IMG/VR virus record: IMGVR_UViG_3300044645_000112
Span: 1-33,807 of that record
DNA length: 33,807 bases
Reading direction: 5' to 3' (one strand)
DNA from: a virus
Below, piece after piece: positions 24,143-30,488 of this stretch. Positions within the stretch are counted from its first letter, which is position 1. The number at the start of each line of letters is the position of its first letter. The translations under genes and the position numbers were made by a program. The notes beneath the pieces are model-generated. The model was not told where the DNA came from. It was given only the letters and a program-made list of their open reading frames with translations, and ran no database searches.

Positions 24143-25786
24143 TCAATCTGCGGGGTAATACCCAAACTCAAGCAACGAATCGGGCCATGTCGTTACATCT
24201 TTTGCCTTGACCTTCATAGCCAATACCTTGCCTTTTTGCCCCGGCTTCAATTCTGCGAATTCTTGCGCCACGCTTTTATCAAGCGTAACCCAATCGCCTT
24301 TTGTAATGCCGCTTTTTGCATCGGTCGGAACACCGCGATAAATGGTTACTTCGGCGTCTGGATTGTCTCTTAATCGTTTAAGAGCAGCGACCGTGCCGGA
24401 TTCTCTTGGGTCAGACCCACCAAAATAGCGTAGTGCATTTGGCCCGTAAATGTCCTCCCCAAACGCTTCGTATGCGTTGTCCAATCGCGCCGCGCCGCCT
24501 TCTACAGTCATTGGACGATGGCCCATACGATAGTCAGGAGCCGCCTCCAACGCCTGTGCAATCTTCTGCGGCGGTGCTTTCTGCCCGTCACGCTCCAATA
24601 TGCGTACCTTCTTTTCCTCGCCGGGAAACACGACGAAGTTGCGCGTTCCGGTGCCGCTACCACCGCGACTGCCTGCGTCTAGGTAGCGAACGCCGGGAAT
24701 GCCTGCCTCTTTAAGCATTCGGCTAACATCTTTACTTGCTAACCCGGTGCCGACAAACAAATTTTTTACAATGTCGCCGCCTAATGCGCGGTTGGCAGAA
24801 TATTCAAGAGCGTATGGCGGGGTGCCTCGCTCCTTCATTTTAGCCATCACCATCGGCATCAAAACCCTCCGCACCGCCTCCGACTGCTCACTTAACGGCT
24901 TATCCCAATCGAGCATACGGTCTATCATCTCGTCGGGGAGGTCGGCTTTGTAAAAATGACCTATTGGGTAATCTTTTCCCCAAGTTATTTTTGCGGTTTT
25001 TAGCGCGTTAATTGCTTCCGTTGCGGCATTTTTTGCTTCAACGCTGCTATAAAATTGCAAATTTTCTCTCAAGTTTTTAATTGCGGAATCGGCATCACCA
25101 CTACTGTTTTGCAATGCCGTTTCAGCAAATTTTTTACTTTTCCCGGTTATCGGCAATCCGAATTCAACTGTCATTTCTGGTTTAATTTGAGCCAGTTGTT
25201 TTTGATAACCTTTTGCTACATCGGGGCTTTCGGCAAGGTAAATCCCATGCCCATACGCCTGTGCGCCCTCACCCGTGCCAATCTTGCTAGCGTCAAACTC
25301 GCCTAACGGGTTGGCCTCCGTTTCGGGGAACCGATGCGGAGTGCCGTGGTACACATCTAGTTCAGCGATGGGGGCGGTTTTGCGTAGCGCGGCGGCTATC
25401 CGCATAGGGTCAACCATCGACCCTGCGTATTCACCGGCGGCGCGGGGGCTGGTCATTGCCTGCTGTGCGCGTTCAACCTCGCCTTGTACGAGAGCCTTGC
25501 CCGTCTGAACCGGCTGCGTGACGATTGCCTTGCCGATGGTACCGAGGTCTTGGGCGGCTTGGTCTAGGCGAGGGGTCGGGCGGTCGGCGGCTTGGGAGAA
25601 CTCTGCCGTCGTCATGCGCCCGATGTTGGGGTCGCTCGTAAAGGCTTCGAGGGCGAGTCCACCGACATCCCGTGCGCGGTCTGCGAGGGTATCGACTACC
25701 CCGCCACCGAAGTCAGCGGCACGGTCGCGCATCTGCTGGAGGTATTGCAGCGCGGCTGCATACCGCGACGGTTCCGCTTTTTTCAT
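24143..25786 (-). CDS. Polyvalent protein with two ADP-ribosyltransferase-like domains
   Basis: A 547-residue protein. Domain 1 (about 140-400) has VYHGTPHRF, then GHGIYLAES, then RYLDAGSRG and RNFVVF: the H-Y type ART core found in phage polyvalent proteins. Domain 2 (about 440-547) has VTIYRGVP, GDWVTLDKSVAQEFA and LLEFGYYP: an R-S-E type ART core. The N-terminal 130 residues are Ala/Gln-rich and helical. An A+T-rich segment codes for residues about 180-280, including a Lys/Asn-rich insert. By family knowledge such proteins are often packaged and injected with DNA to modify host targets; this role is inferred. The start overlaps the preceding stop as ATGA. Confidence 0.8.
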   Translation of the reverse strand: MKKAEPSRYAAALQYLQQMRDRAADFGGGVVDTLADRARDVGGLALEAFTSDPNIGRMTTAEFSQAADRPTPRLDQAAQDLGTIGKAIVTQPVQTGKALVQGEVERAQQAMTSPRAAGEYAGSMVDPMRIAAALRKTAPIAELDVYHGTPHRFPETEANPLGEFDASKIGTGEGAQAYGHGIYLAESPDVAKGYQKQLAQIKPEMTVEFGLPITGKSKKFAETALQNSSGDADSAIKNLRENLQFYSSVEAKNAATEAINALKTAKITWGKDYPIGHFYKADLPDEMIDRMLDWDKPLSEQSEAVRRVLMPMVMAKMKERGTPPYALEYSANRALGGDIVKNLFVGTGLASKDVSRMLKEAGIPGVRYLDAGSRGGSGTGTRNFVVFPGEEKKVRILERDGQKAPPQKIAQALEAAPDYRMGHRPMTVEGGAARLDNAYEAFGEDIYGPNALRYFGGSDPRESGTVAALKRLRDNPDAEVTIYRGVPTDAKSGITKGDWVTLDKSVAQEFAELKPGQKGKVLAMKVKAKDVTTWPDSLLEFGYYPAD

Positions 25787-26142
25787 TGCTTTGGGTTAAC
25801 TCGCCGTGCTTCTTGCTCATGTAATCGTTCAGCGTAGCGTGTGCTTTCTTCCGGTGTTTTAAATTTGCCGAGGTGTTCGCCGGTTCGACGATAGTGCTTG
25901 ATGGCTTCATCTTCACTTACGATGCGCCCGTTGACGACTGTGGGGATGAGAACTTCTTCGCCGTCAATGTTAACGCCCATGCTGCGTATCGTACTAATAC
26001 CGCCTTCACCGGGGATTTCGTTCTTTACTCCAAGCCGTTCGTTTAGGTTGATGTTTCCCGGTTCAGTTAGGTCAAACATCGCCATATCTTCTGCGCGGTA
26101 ATTTCGCAAAGCGTCGGCTATTTTTTTAGGTTTATATGGCAT
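25783..26142 (-). CDS. Conserved phage protein of the 'GRIVSEDEAIKHY' type (119 aa)
   Basis: A 119-residue protein with NIDGEEVLIPTVVNGRIVSE followed by EAIKHYRRTGEHLGKF and STRYAERLHEQE. This module is widespread in tailed phages, alone or fused to internal virion proteins and lysozymes, but its function is not known to me. Here it is coupled by ATGA to the ART gene, which supports a virion-packaged partner role (inference). Confidence 0.75.
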   Translation of the reverse strand: MPYKPKKIADALRNYRAEDMAMFDLTEPGNINLNERLGVKNEIPGEGGISTIRSMGVNIDGEEVLIPTVVNGRIVSEDEAIKHYRRTGEHLGKFKTPEESTRYAERLHEQEARRVNPKQ

Positions 26143-26155
26143 TACCTATGCGCCA

Positions 26156-26524
26156 TTATTCAAGGTTTTCGAGTTTGTACTTGAGGCTCGTCACCGCATC
26201 AACCACGGCATCGAACAGGTTAACAAGGTCGGAGTCTTTCGGGAGTGAGCCTTTGATTTCGTCGAGGAAGGTCAGCAGCGACTTCACATACGCCTTCGGG
26301 TTGCTGTTCTTGTGGAACTCGACATCGTAGTCCGTGATGATGCCGTAGCGTCCCTGATACGCCTCGGCGTACTTGTCCACAAGGTCGGGAATGGCTTCGT
26401 AGTATTCTCCGAGCGCCATGTGCTGCGCGAAGGACTTGGTGGCAAGATGCTGAAGGTGCGTGATGGTCGCGCTGTGGAACATGGTTCCGACAAAAAGCGC
26501 AGCGGTTTTTTCGTGAGCAGCCAT
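26156..26524 (-). CDS. Ferritin-like DUF5856 protein
   Basis: A 122-residue all-helical protein resembling DUF5856. The pattern ALFVGTMFHSATITHLQHLA then KSFAQHMALGEYYEAIPDLV places several His and Glu on one face, like a ferritin-like four-helix bundle. Whether it binds a metal is not clear from sequence. It is the first gene of the long leftward late operon. ATG 26524 has GGGGAGAG upstream. Confidence 0.78.
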   Translation of the reverse strand: MAAHEKTAALFVGTMFHSATITHLQHLATKSFAQHMALGEYYEAIPDLVDKYAEAYQGRYGIITDYDVEFHKNSNPKAYVKSLLTFLDEIKGSLPKDSDLVNLFDAVVDAVTSLKYKLENLE

Positions 26525-26575
26525 GACTCTCCCCTATGGTACGATGATGCTAGACCCCTACAGGGAAGGATGCAA
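26525..26575 (-). promoter_or_regulatory. Candidate leftward late-operon promoter
   Basis: On the minus strand, TTGCAT (26575-26570), a 17-base spacer and TAGCAT (26552-26547) form a sigma70-like pair 23 bases from ATG 26524. The -35 overlaps the ribosome site and start area of the rightward methyltransferase gene. A similar TTGCAT-N17 pair lies before the other leftward operon. Sequence inspection only. Confidence 0.35.
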
Positions 26576-26577
26576 GC

Positions 26578-27102
26578 ATGACTACTATCTCCGAAGCCTA
26601 CCGCGCACAGCAGGTCGAACTGCACACTAATCCCAACTATGGCGTGGCCTCCATCGCCTTTGCGCCCATCGTTGCAAAGTTAATCGTGGATAACGGCATC
26701 AAGTCGTTGTCCGACTACGGTGCTGGCAAGAAAAACCTGCAACGCGCCCTTGAGCCTGCGGGTATCTCGATTGACTACCGACCCTATGACCCAGCCTTCC
26801 CAGAGTACGGCGACCCGCAGGAAGCCGATATGGTTTGCTGCATTGATGTGCTGGAACACATCGAACCCGACCGGCTCGACGCGGTGCTGGATGACCTTGC
26901 CCGTATCATGCCCCGGTTGGGTTTCTTCAGCGTCCACACGGGGGCGGCTGGCAAAACCCTTTCGGACGGCAGGAACGCCCACCTCATCCAAGAGCCTGCG
27001 CGGTGGTGGCTCCCACGGCTTTGCGAACGCTTCCACATTCACCACCTCCAACACCATCAACTCATGGGTCAAGGCTTCTGGGTCGTCGTCAGCCGCGTCT
27101 GA
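26578..27102 (+). CDS. Class I SAM-dependent methyltransferase
   Basis: A 174-residue protein with the Rossmann-fold motifs SDYGAGKKNL (about 45-54, motif I) and CIDVLEHIEPDRLD (88-101, motif IV/post-motif region). No target-recognition domain is visible and no DPPY/NPPY-type motif, so DNA methylation is not implied; small molecules, proteins or modified bases are also possible. It is the only rightward gene between two leftward operons and begins right after the candidate late promoter. It overlaps the convergent VRR-NUC gene by 34 bases. AGGGAAGGA lies before ATG 26578. Confidence 0.82.
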   Translation: MTTISEAYRAQQVELHTNPNYGVASIAFAPIVAKLIVDNGIKSLSDYGAGKKNLQRALEPAGISIDYRPYDPAFPEYGDPQEADMVCCIDVLEHIEPDRLDAVLDDLARIMPRLGFFSVHTGAAGKTLSDGRNAHLIQEPARWWLPRLCERFHIHHLQHHQLMGQGFWVVVSRV

Positions 27103-27365
27103 AGCCACGCAACCGTTTTGGCAGGGTCACGGGCTAGGTACCACATCCCCAAAGGCTCAAACGCCATCTGGAAGCGTTCTTGACCCCTTCGCAGTTTTCC
27201 CGTCGGGGTCTTAATTTCGAGGAACGCCGCGAAGCCGGGGGCCGTGATTAGTTTATCGGGGACTCCCTGCCCTGCCTGCCCCAAATCGTACACCGTAAAC
27301 CCCGCCGCTCTCACGGCTGCGGTGATGGCGGCATCGTTAGCATCACGGCGTGCGGCGTAGCGCAT
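27069..27365 (-). CDS. VRR-NUC-like PD-(D/E)XK nuclease
   Basis: A 98-residue nuclease of the VRR-NUC/Holliday-junction-resolvase-like group. Catalytic residues are visible: PD at 36-37, E50-x-K52 in FLEIKTP, and Gln62 in RGQERF. An N-terminal ANDAAITAAVRAAGFTVYDL forms the helix preceding the core, as in the family. It would act on DNA junctions or flaps. The start overlaps the upstream nuclease stop as TGATG. Confidence 0.85.
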   Translation of the reverse strand: MRYAARRDANDAAITAAVRAAGFTVYDLGQAGQGVPDKLITAPGFAAFLEIKTPTGKLRRGQERFQMAFEPLGMWYLARDPAKTVAWLQTRLTTTQKP

Positions 27366-27745
27366 CAGAAAGACCCGTCAGCCCATTCGTACCAGAGTTT
27401 GTAGGCGCGTACAAATTCCTCCACGCCTTCCCCAAGCAGCATTGCTTTGCCCTGCGGCGGCACGAAGAAAAACCGCGCTATCCGTAGCCCCTCGTCCGTA
27501 TCCCCGCGCACCACCCACACTTGGAAGTTTGGCGTGGCAGCAAGTGCCTGCAAGGTGCGGCGCAGCCCTTCGGACATCCTTTCACCCTCGCGCTTCCATT
27601 CAAGCACAAGGAATTTTCCCCTCCTCTCGATAATGCCGTCGATGTTACACGGAGTGATTTTAGGGTTGTTCGGCAGCAACCCGAGGAATGCGCCGTAATC
27701 AATATGCGGCGCATCCCGGTTTTTCATCAGCCGCTCAAACTCCAC
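27365..27745 (-). CDS. Second PD-(D/E)XK nuclease-like protein (126 aa)
   Basis: The core NIDGIIERRGKFLVLEWK (about 34-51) gives Asp36, Glu49 and Lys51, the PD-(D/E)XK arrangement. The rest (SEGLRRTLQALAATPNFQVW and VVRGD) is a typical helix-strand end of such folds. A GTG start at 27745 and an ATG at 27727 are both possible; the gene overlaps the zinc-finger gene stop either way. The target is unknown; a role in host DNA breakdown, resolution or anti-defence is possible. Confidence 0.78.
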   Translation of the reverse strand: MEFERLMKNRDAPHIDYGAFLGLLPNNPKITPCNIDGIIERRGKFLVLEWKREGERMSEGLRRTLQALAATPNFQVWVVRGDTDEGLRIARFFFVPPQGKAMLLGEGVEEFVRAYKLWYEWADGSF

Positions 27746-27911
27746 GGCGTTTGTCGTGCGCTGCGCGTTGTGGTGATACCCATCCTGCGCGGGTCTTAAC
27801 CCATCCGCGAGACTTCAGCAGTTCTTCGCCGCCACACGCGCCGAGTCGATGTTGAAGGATGCTCGACGCGCCCGCGAACTTCTGACCGCATTGCTTGCAG
27901 GTGCGGGTCAT
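27735..27911 (-). CDS. Small C2HC zinc-finger protein (58 aa)
   Basis: A frame runs from ATG 27911 to TGA 27735-27737. The protein has one zinc-finger pattern, Cys5-x2-Cys8-x12-His21-x4-Cys26 (TRTCKQCGQKF ... LQHRLGAC), followed by a Trp/Arg-rich tail (SRGWVKTRAGWVSPQRAAHD). It lies 10 bases after the Mom-like gene and overlaps the nuclease gene after it. The exact metal-binding spacing supports that it is translated. It could be a DNA/RNA-binding regulator or a nuclease partner. Confidence 0.78.
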   Translation of the reverse strand: MTRTCKQCGQKFAGASSILQHRLGACGGEELLKSRGWVKTRAGWVSPQRAAHDKRRGV

Positions 27912-27921
27912 GTTTTTACTC

Positions 27922-28593
27922 TTAAAACAATTGGCTTTGCGTTGATGGTTTGTGACTGATTTGATAACGGTTGCTGTCTCCTTTTGGATAAGACTCTATC
28001 GGATACAACAATTCCGATTGCAATCTCTTACGGTCTTTTTTGTTACCGCAAATGTAGATGTAACGATGTTTTCTAGGGCGAGATTCTGAAAAAAAATCAT
28101 CGCCAAATCTTTCTCTTAAATATTCTGCTGGGTTGTCTTGTCCGTGGGCCATGTTTGCTATGGTTTTGCCGTGCAAATGTTCCATGCCGCGAATTTTCCA
28201 ATCTGTGCGTTTTGCAGATAGCCCTGTGTAAAGAAAATTGGTCGCTTGATACACATAACCAATATGCCCCTGCGCGCTATCTGCGTAACTGACCACAATA
28301 GTAGGCTTTGGCAACAGTTTTAAACTTTGTGACACCAAAAAACTTGGCCCGTTTTTGATAGGTTGCAAAAAAACAAGCCTGTTCAATTCCAAAACAAATT
28401 TTGCATTGTTTTTTCCCGCCACGCCTTCGCATAAGGGGGGGCTAGGCGGCATCCCATAAGTCACGATTCCAAGCAATTCATTTTCGTTGAACAATCCAAA
28501 CGCAAACGAAATTGAAGGAATGCGTTTTGCGTAATGGACGCGCAATAACCATTCGTGCGTTTCTTCCGTCTTTATCGGTAACACGCGCATCAT
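27922..28593 (-). CDS. Mom-like DNA adenine-modification enzyme (GNAT fold)
   Basis: A 223-residue protein resembling phage Mu Mom and its relatives, which place an unusual carbamoylmethyl-type group on adenine and protect phage DNA from restriction. Visible are ELNRLVF (69-75), VSYADSAQGHIGYVYQATNF (101-120) and LYTG, the core segments of this family, and RKHRYIYICGNKKDRKRL (about 174-191), a tail usual for phage homologues. The start ATG 28593 overlaps the stop of the preceding gene (AATGATG). The coding sequence is richer in A+T than neighbours, suggesting transfer. The specific chemical product is unknown. Confidence 0.83.
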   Translation of the reverse strand: MMRVLPIKTEETHEWLLRVHYAKRIPSISFAFGLFNENELLGIVTYGMPPSPPLCEGVAGKNNAKFVLELNRLVFLQPIKNGPSFLVSQSLKLLPKPTIVVSYADSAQGHIGYVYQATNFLYTGLSAKRTDWKIRGMEHLHGKTIANMAHGQDNPAEYLRERFGDDFFSESRPRKHRYIYICGNKKDRKRLQSELLYPIESYPKGDSNRYQISHKPSTQSQLF

Positions 28594-28823
28594 TTGCTCC
28601 CCCTCGCACGGATGGCGTTGACGATTTCTTGCGCGTTGTTATCGCTGACACACAGCCCGTAAACAATCTTCGCACACGCCTCCCGCTCGGCCTCTGCGAC
28701 TAGGGCGGCAAAGCGTTGGTCACGAACTTCTACCCATCCGGGGTGATACTCGCCTTTTTGATAAATGGTGTCGGCGTAATCTTCGACCTCCCGCGCCATC
28801 CTGATGATGTCCTCGCGTGTCAT
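28590..28823 (-). CDS. Small phage protein, MTREDIIRMARE type (77 aa)
   Basis: The likely start is ATG 28823 with GGAGG upstream, not the longer frame that begins at 29042 inside the preceding gene. MTREDIIRMAREVEDYADTI and FAALVAEAEREACAKI are typical of small phage early proteins of unknown function. It overlaps the Mom-like gene start, so the two may be translated together. Confidence 0.8.
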   Translation of the reverse strand: MTREDIIRMAREVEDYADTIYQKGEYHPGWVEVRDQRFAALVAEAEREACAKIVYGLCVSDNNAQEIVNAIRARGSK

Positions 28824-28836
28824 GTCTTGTCCTCCT

Positions 28837-29367
28837 TCATCGCGGCACCTCCTGCCGCTCTTTGAGCCGTGAAATGCCACGGGGGCCGAAGAGGCAAAAC
28901 ACCATCGTCTTGAGATGCGGGTTACCCAATACCTCCCCGGCAGGCGCATCGCGCAGGTGCATCGCAACGACACCGCGAAGCCACTCCATGCGCTCGGCTG
29001 TATCTGCGCCCTCCTCGACGGTATACCTCGCCCAAAGCGCATCGCAGAGTTTCAATCGGTTTATCGGGGTCGGTTCCTGCTTGTCCCAGCCTCTACTGGC
29101 ACGGTCTTGCGCGGCAATAAACATCGCATCGTCCTGCGCCTTCTGCTCTGGAGTCTTGGTCGGGCGGTCGGGCTTCTTCTTGTCCTTAAGTTCAAACAAG
29201 CCCTGATACTGGTTGGCGATGCTCTGGTTAACCACCGCGTCTTGGTCAGCACCGAAACGCGCGAGTTTGAGTTTCATCGCGTGTTCGGATGCTTCCTTAA
29301 TGGGCTTGCGAATCGCCTTGCGGTAGGCGACCCAGCGTTCCCATGCTTGCTGGTCGAGTTCGTGCAT
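28837..29367 (-). CDS. Hypothetical early/replication-region protein (176 aa)
   Basis: A basic 176-residue protein with AWERWVAYRKAIRKPIKEAS then FGADQDAVVNQSIANQYQGL, a segment seen at the C-terminal end of phage replication-initiation-type proteins. A Lys/Pro-rich linker follows, and the second half is helical with LWARYTVEEGADTAERMEWL. No catalytic motif is visible. It is the first gene of the leftward accessory operon. AGAGAGG lies before ATG 29367. Confidence 0.68.
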   Translation of the reverse strand: MHELDQQAWERWVAYRKAIRKPIKEASEHAMKLKLARFGADQDAVVNQSIANQYQGLFELKDKKKPDRPTKTPEQKAQDDAMFIAAQDRASRGWDKQEPTPINRLKLCDALWARYTVEEGADTAERMEWLRGVVAMHLRDAPAGEVLGNPHLKTMVFCLFGPRGISRLKERQEVPR

Positions 29368-29424
29368 AAAAACCTCTCTGTGGTTAGACAGGACAAGCGT
29401 AACTGTTTACCAAGGTTAATGCAA
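29368..29424 (-). promoter_or_regulatory. Candidate leftward promoter of accessory operon
   Basis: Minus-strand TTGCAT (29424-29419), a 17-base spacer and TACGCT (29401-29396) resemble a sigma70 promoter, with the ribosome site AGAGAGG and ATG 29367 directly downstream. The same -35 hexamer and spacing occur in front of the late operon. The -10 match is weak. Confidence 0.35.
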
Positions 29425-29429
29425 CAACT

Positions 29430-29813
29430 TTAGTTTAGGCTTCTTGGATTCAAGGATTTTCGATGGTCAAGGAGGTTTGAAAGAGTCTCTGAAAGCACGA
29501 TGACTGATGGTGAATCCGTGCGGTAAATAGGCGCAATTCGGCCTAGTTCACTCGCACGGGAGATGACTGACGGAGCCATCCGTTGTCGGCAACTTTTGAC
29601 GGGTTTCCCCGTTCGCCTACACGCTTCCCGACTCTGCGCTGCGTGTCCGTAAATCGGCGGCCTCTGTACGGATTTAAGTGCGGCTCCGCGTTCTTCCCCT
29701 ACGAGCCTATGGGAGTTTTCCCTACACCGAGCGTCCAGCGTAGGCTTGACTAGTCCGGGGTTGTCCGGTACTGTCCATCCCACGCTCATTTCGCATCTGA
29801 AGCGTAAGGGCAT
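29430..29813 (-). CDS. Uncertain open frame (127 aa) in the control region
   Basis: This frame is open for 127 codons on the minus strand with a GGGGGGA before ATG 29813, but its product (Arg/Ser/Pro-rich, e.g. GHAAQSREACRRTGKPVKSC) has no family signature. A four-copy, 10-base-phased GTCC pattern lies inside it. It may be a real early protein or a chance frame over non-coding control DNA. I lean slightly to non-coding. Confidence 0.3.
   Translation of the reverse strand: MPLRFRCEMSVGWTVPDNPGLVKPTLDARCRENSHRLVGEERGAALKSVQRPPIYGHAAQSREACRRTGKPVKSCRQRMAPSVISRASELGRIAPIYRTDSPSVIVLSETLSNLLDHRKSLNPRSLN
29733..29781. repeat. Helically phased GTCC repeats
   Basis: GTCC occurs at 29733, 29753, 29763 and 29773, so the last three are exactly 10 bases apart and the first two 20 bases apart. 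Two of the units share the longer form GTCCGG. This spacing puts all copies on one side of the helix, as in binding sites for a repeated regulator. Confidence 0.5.
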
Positions 29814-29831
29814 TCCCCCCGCCCCGTCAAG

Positions 29832-29856
29832 CCCCCGCCATGTGCGGGGGTTTGTC
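29832..29856 (+). terminator. Terminator-like GC hairpin
   Basis: Arms CCCCCGC (29832-29838) and GCGGGGG (29844-29850) form a strong 7-bp stem with a short loop, followed by TTTGTC. The U tract is short, so termination would be partial. There is no strong rightward gene just before it, so it may act on antisense transcription from the control region. Confidence 0.4.
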
Positions 29857-29908
29857 GTTTCTGGGGGTCGCAGAATCGCTTATAGCGGCTTTACAGCCGG
29901 GGCAGGGG

Positions 29909-30100
29909 TTAGCCGGGGGTAGGCGTAGAATCGGCTGTAATCGGCGGGGGCAAGGCTTCCAGAGCCTTCCATTGCCATACCCGCATGGGAGGCAATCGAC
30001 CTGCTTTGACCCACCTGCTGACAGCCGGACGGCTAACTCCCAGTTTACGGGCGAGGGCGGCTTTGCTACCGGCAACGGCTAGGGCGGCTTGAATGTCCAT
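29909..30100 (-). CDS. Cro/YdaS-like helix-turn-helix regulator (63 aa)
   Basis: A 63-residue DNA-binding protein. The HTH is GSKAALARKLGVSRPAVSRW (residues 11-30), the classical Cro/YdaS arrangement. The frame extends upstream to 30370, but ATG 30100 gives a normal-size Cro-like protein and places the start next to the divergent control region. It would bind the operators between itself and the rightward operon and switch early transcription. No CI partner is encoded in the window. Confidence 0.8.
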   Translation of the reverse strand: MDIQAALAVAGSKAALARKLGVSRPAVSRWVKAGRLPPMRVWQWKALEALPPPITADSTPTPG

Positions 30101-30221
30101 GCCGTGAAAGTTAACGCCTGTGAAAAAAAACACAAGGGGGGTGTTGACAGGGGTTAACCAATGGGCGCAAACTACTCCCACAGTCACTAACGACTGGCTA
30201 CCACAGATAGGAGCAACAGAC
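30101..30221. promoter_or_regulatory. Divergent operator/promoter region
   Basis: Contains two GTTAAC hexamers (30110-30115 and 30153-30158; the second within the perfect palindrome GGTTAACC at 30152-30159), whose centres are 43 bases apart, about four helical turns. A rightward -35 TTGACA lies at 30144-30149, with a weak -10 (CAAACT, 30168-30173) after 18 bases. A run of eight A lies at 30123-30130. These would be the sites for the Cro-like protein and the early promoter. Confidence 0.5.
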
Positions 30222-30488
30222 ATGACTGACATGACACGCGAATACGAACTGGTCGAGGGGTTGCATTGCGAACTCGACTTCGAGTTCTGCAACGACGGCA
30301 CGATGGATTCAGCCGCCATCACCTCCATCAAACTGCCGGACGGCACTTGGCTGACCCTCCCGGCCCCCATCTTTGTTCACACCGACAAACTCTCGGAGTT
30401 TGCCGAGCGCGAGAAAGCCGAGCGCGATGCTGACTGGGCCGCCGAAGACCGGCTCGACCGCCGCCGCTCGTGGGAGGACAACCTGTGA
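30222..30488 (+). CDS. First early-operon protein (88 aa, hypothetical)
   Basis: ATG 30222 has AGGAG at 30209-30213; the open frame goes back to 30120 through the operator, so the internal ATG is chosen. The N-terminal half is beta-like (YELVEGLHCELDFEFCNDG; SIKLPDGTWLTLPAP), and the C-terminal third is a charged helix (FAEREKAERDADWAAEDRLD). No family is recognised. Its stop overlaps the next GTG start. Confidence 0.72.
   Translation: MTDMTREYELVEGLHCELDFEFCNDGTMDSAAITSIKLPDGTWLTLPAPIFVHTDKLSEFAEREKAERDADWAAEDRLDRRRSWEDNL

Larger units (their letters stand above)
29425..29908. other. Control region of about 480 bases without a confident gene
   Basis: Between the accessory operon and the Cro-like gene. 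Contents seen: a 5-bp hairpin ACGGG-TTTC-CCCGT near 29598-29611; arms TCCGTA/TACGGA near 29645-29671; GTCC at 29733, 29753, 29763 and 29773; a terminator-like hairpin at 29832-29850; and a CGGCT/AGCCG hairpin at 29886-29899. It could hold an origin, operators or a small RNA. No rightward reading frame is longer than about 60 codons before 29840. Confidence 0.5.

Noticed and set aside
28590-29042. 150-codon version of the small MTREDI protein
   Set aside because: The extra 73 codons overlap the preceding gene and are Arg/Cys-rich shadow sequence; ATG 28823 has GGAGG.
29840-30082. 80-codon plus-strand frame opposite the Cro-like gene
   Set aside because: It starts inside the terminator-like hairpin, and the opposite strand encodes a clear HTH protein.
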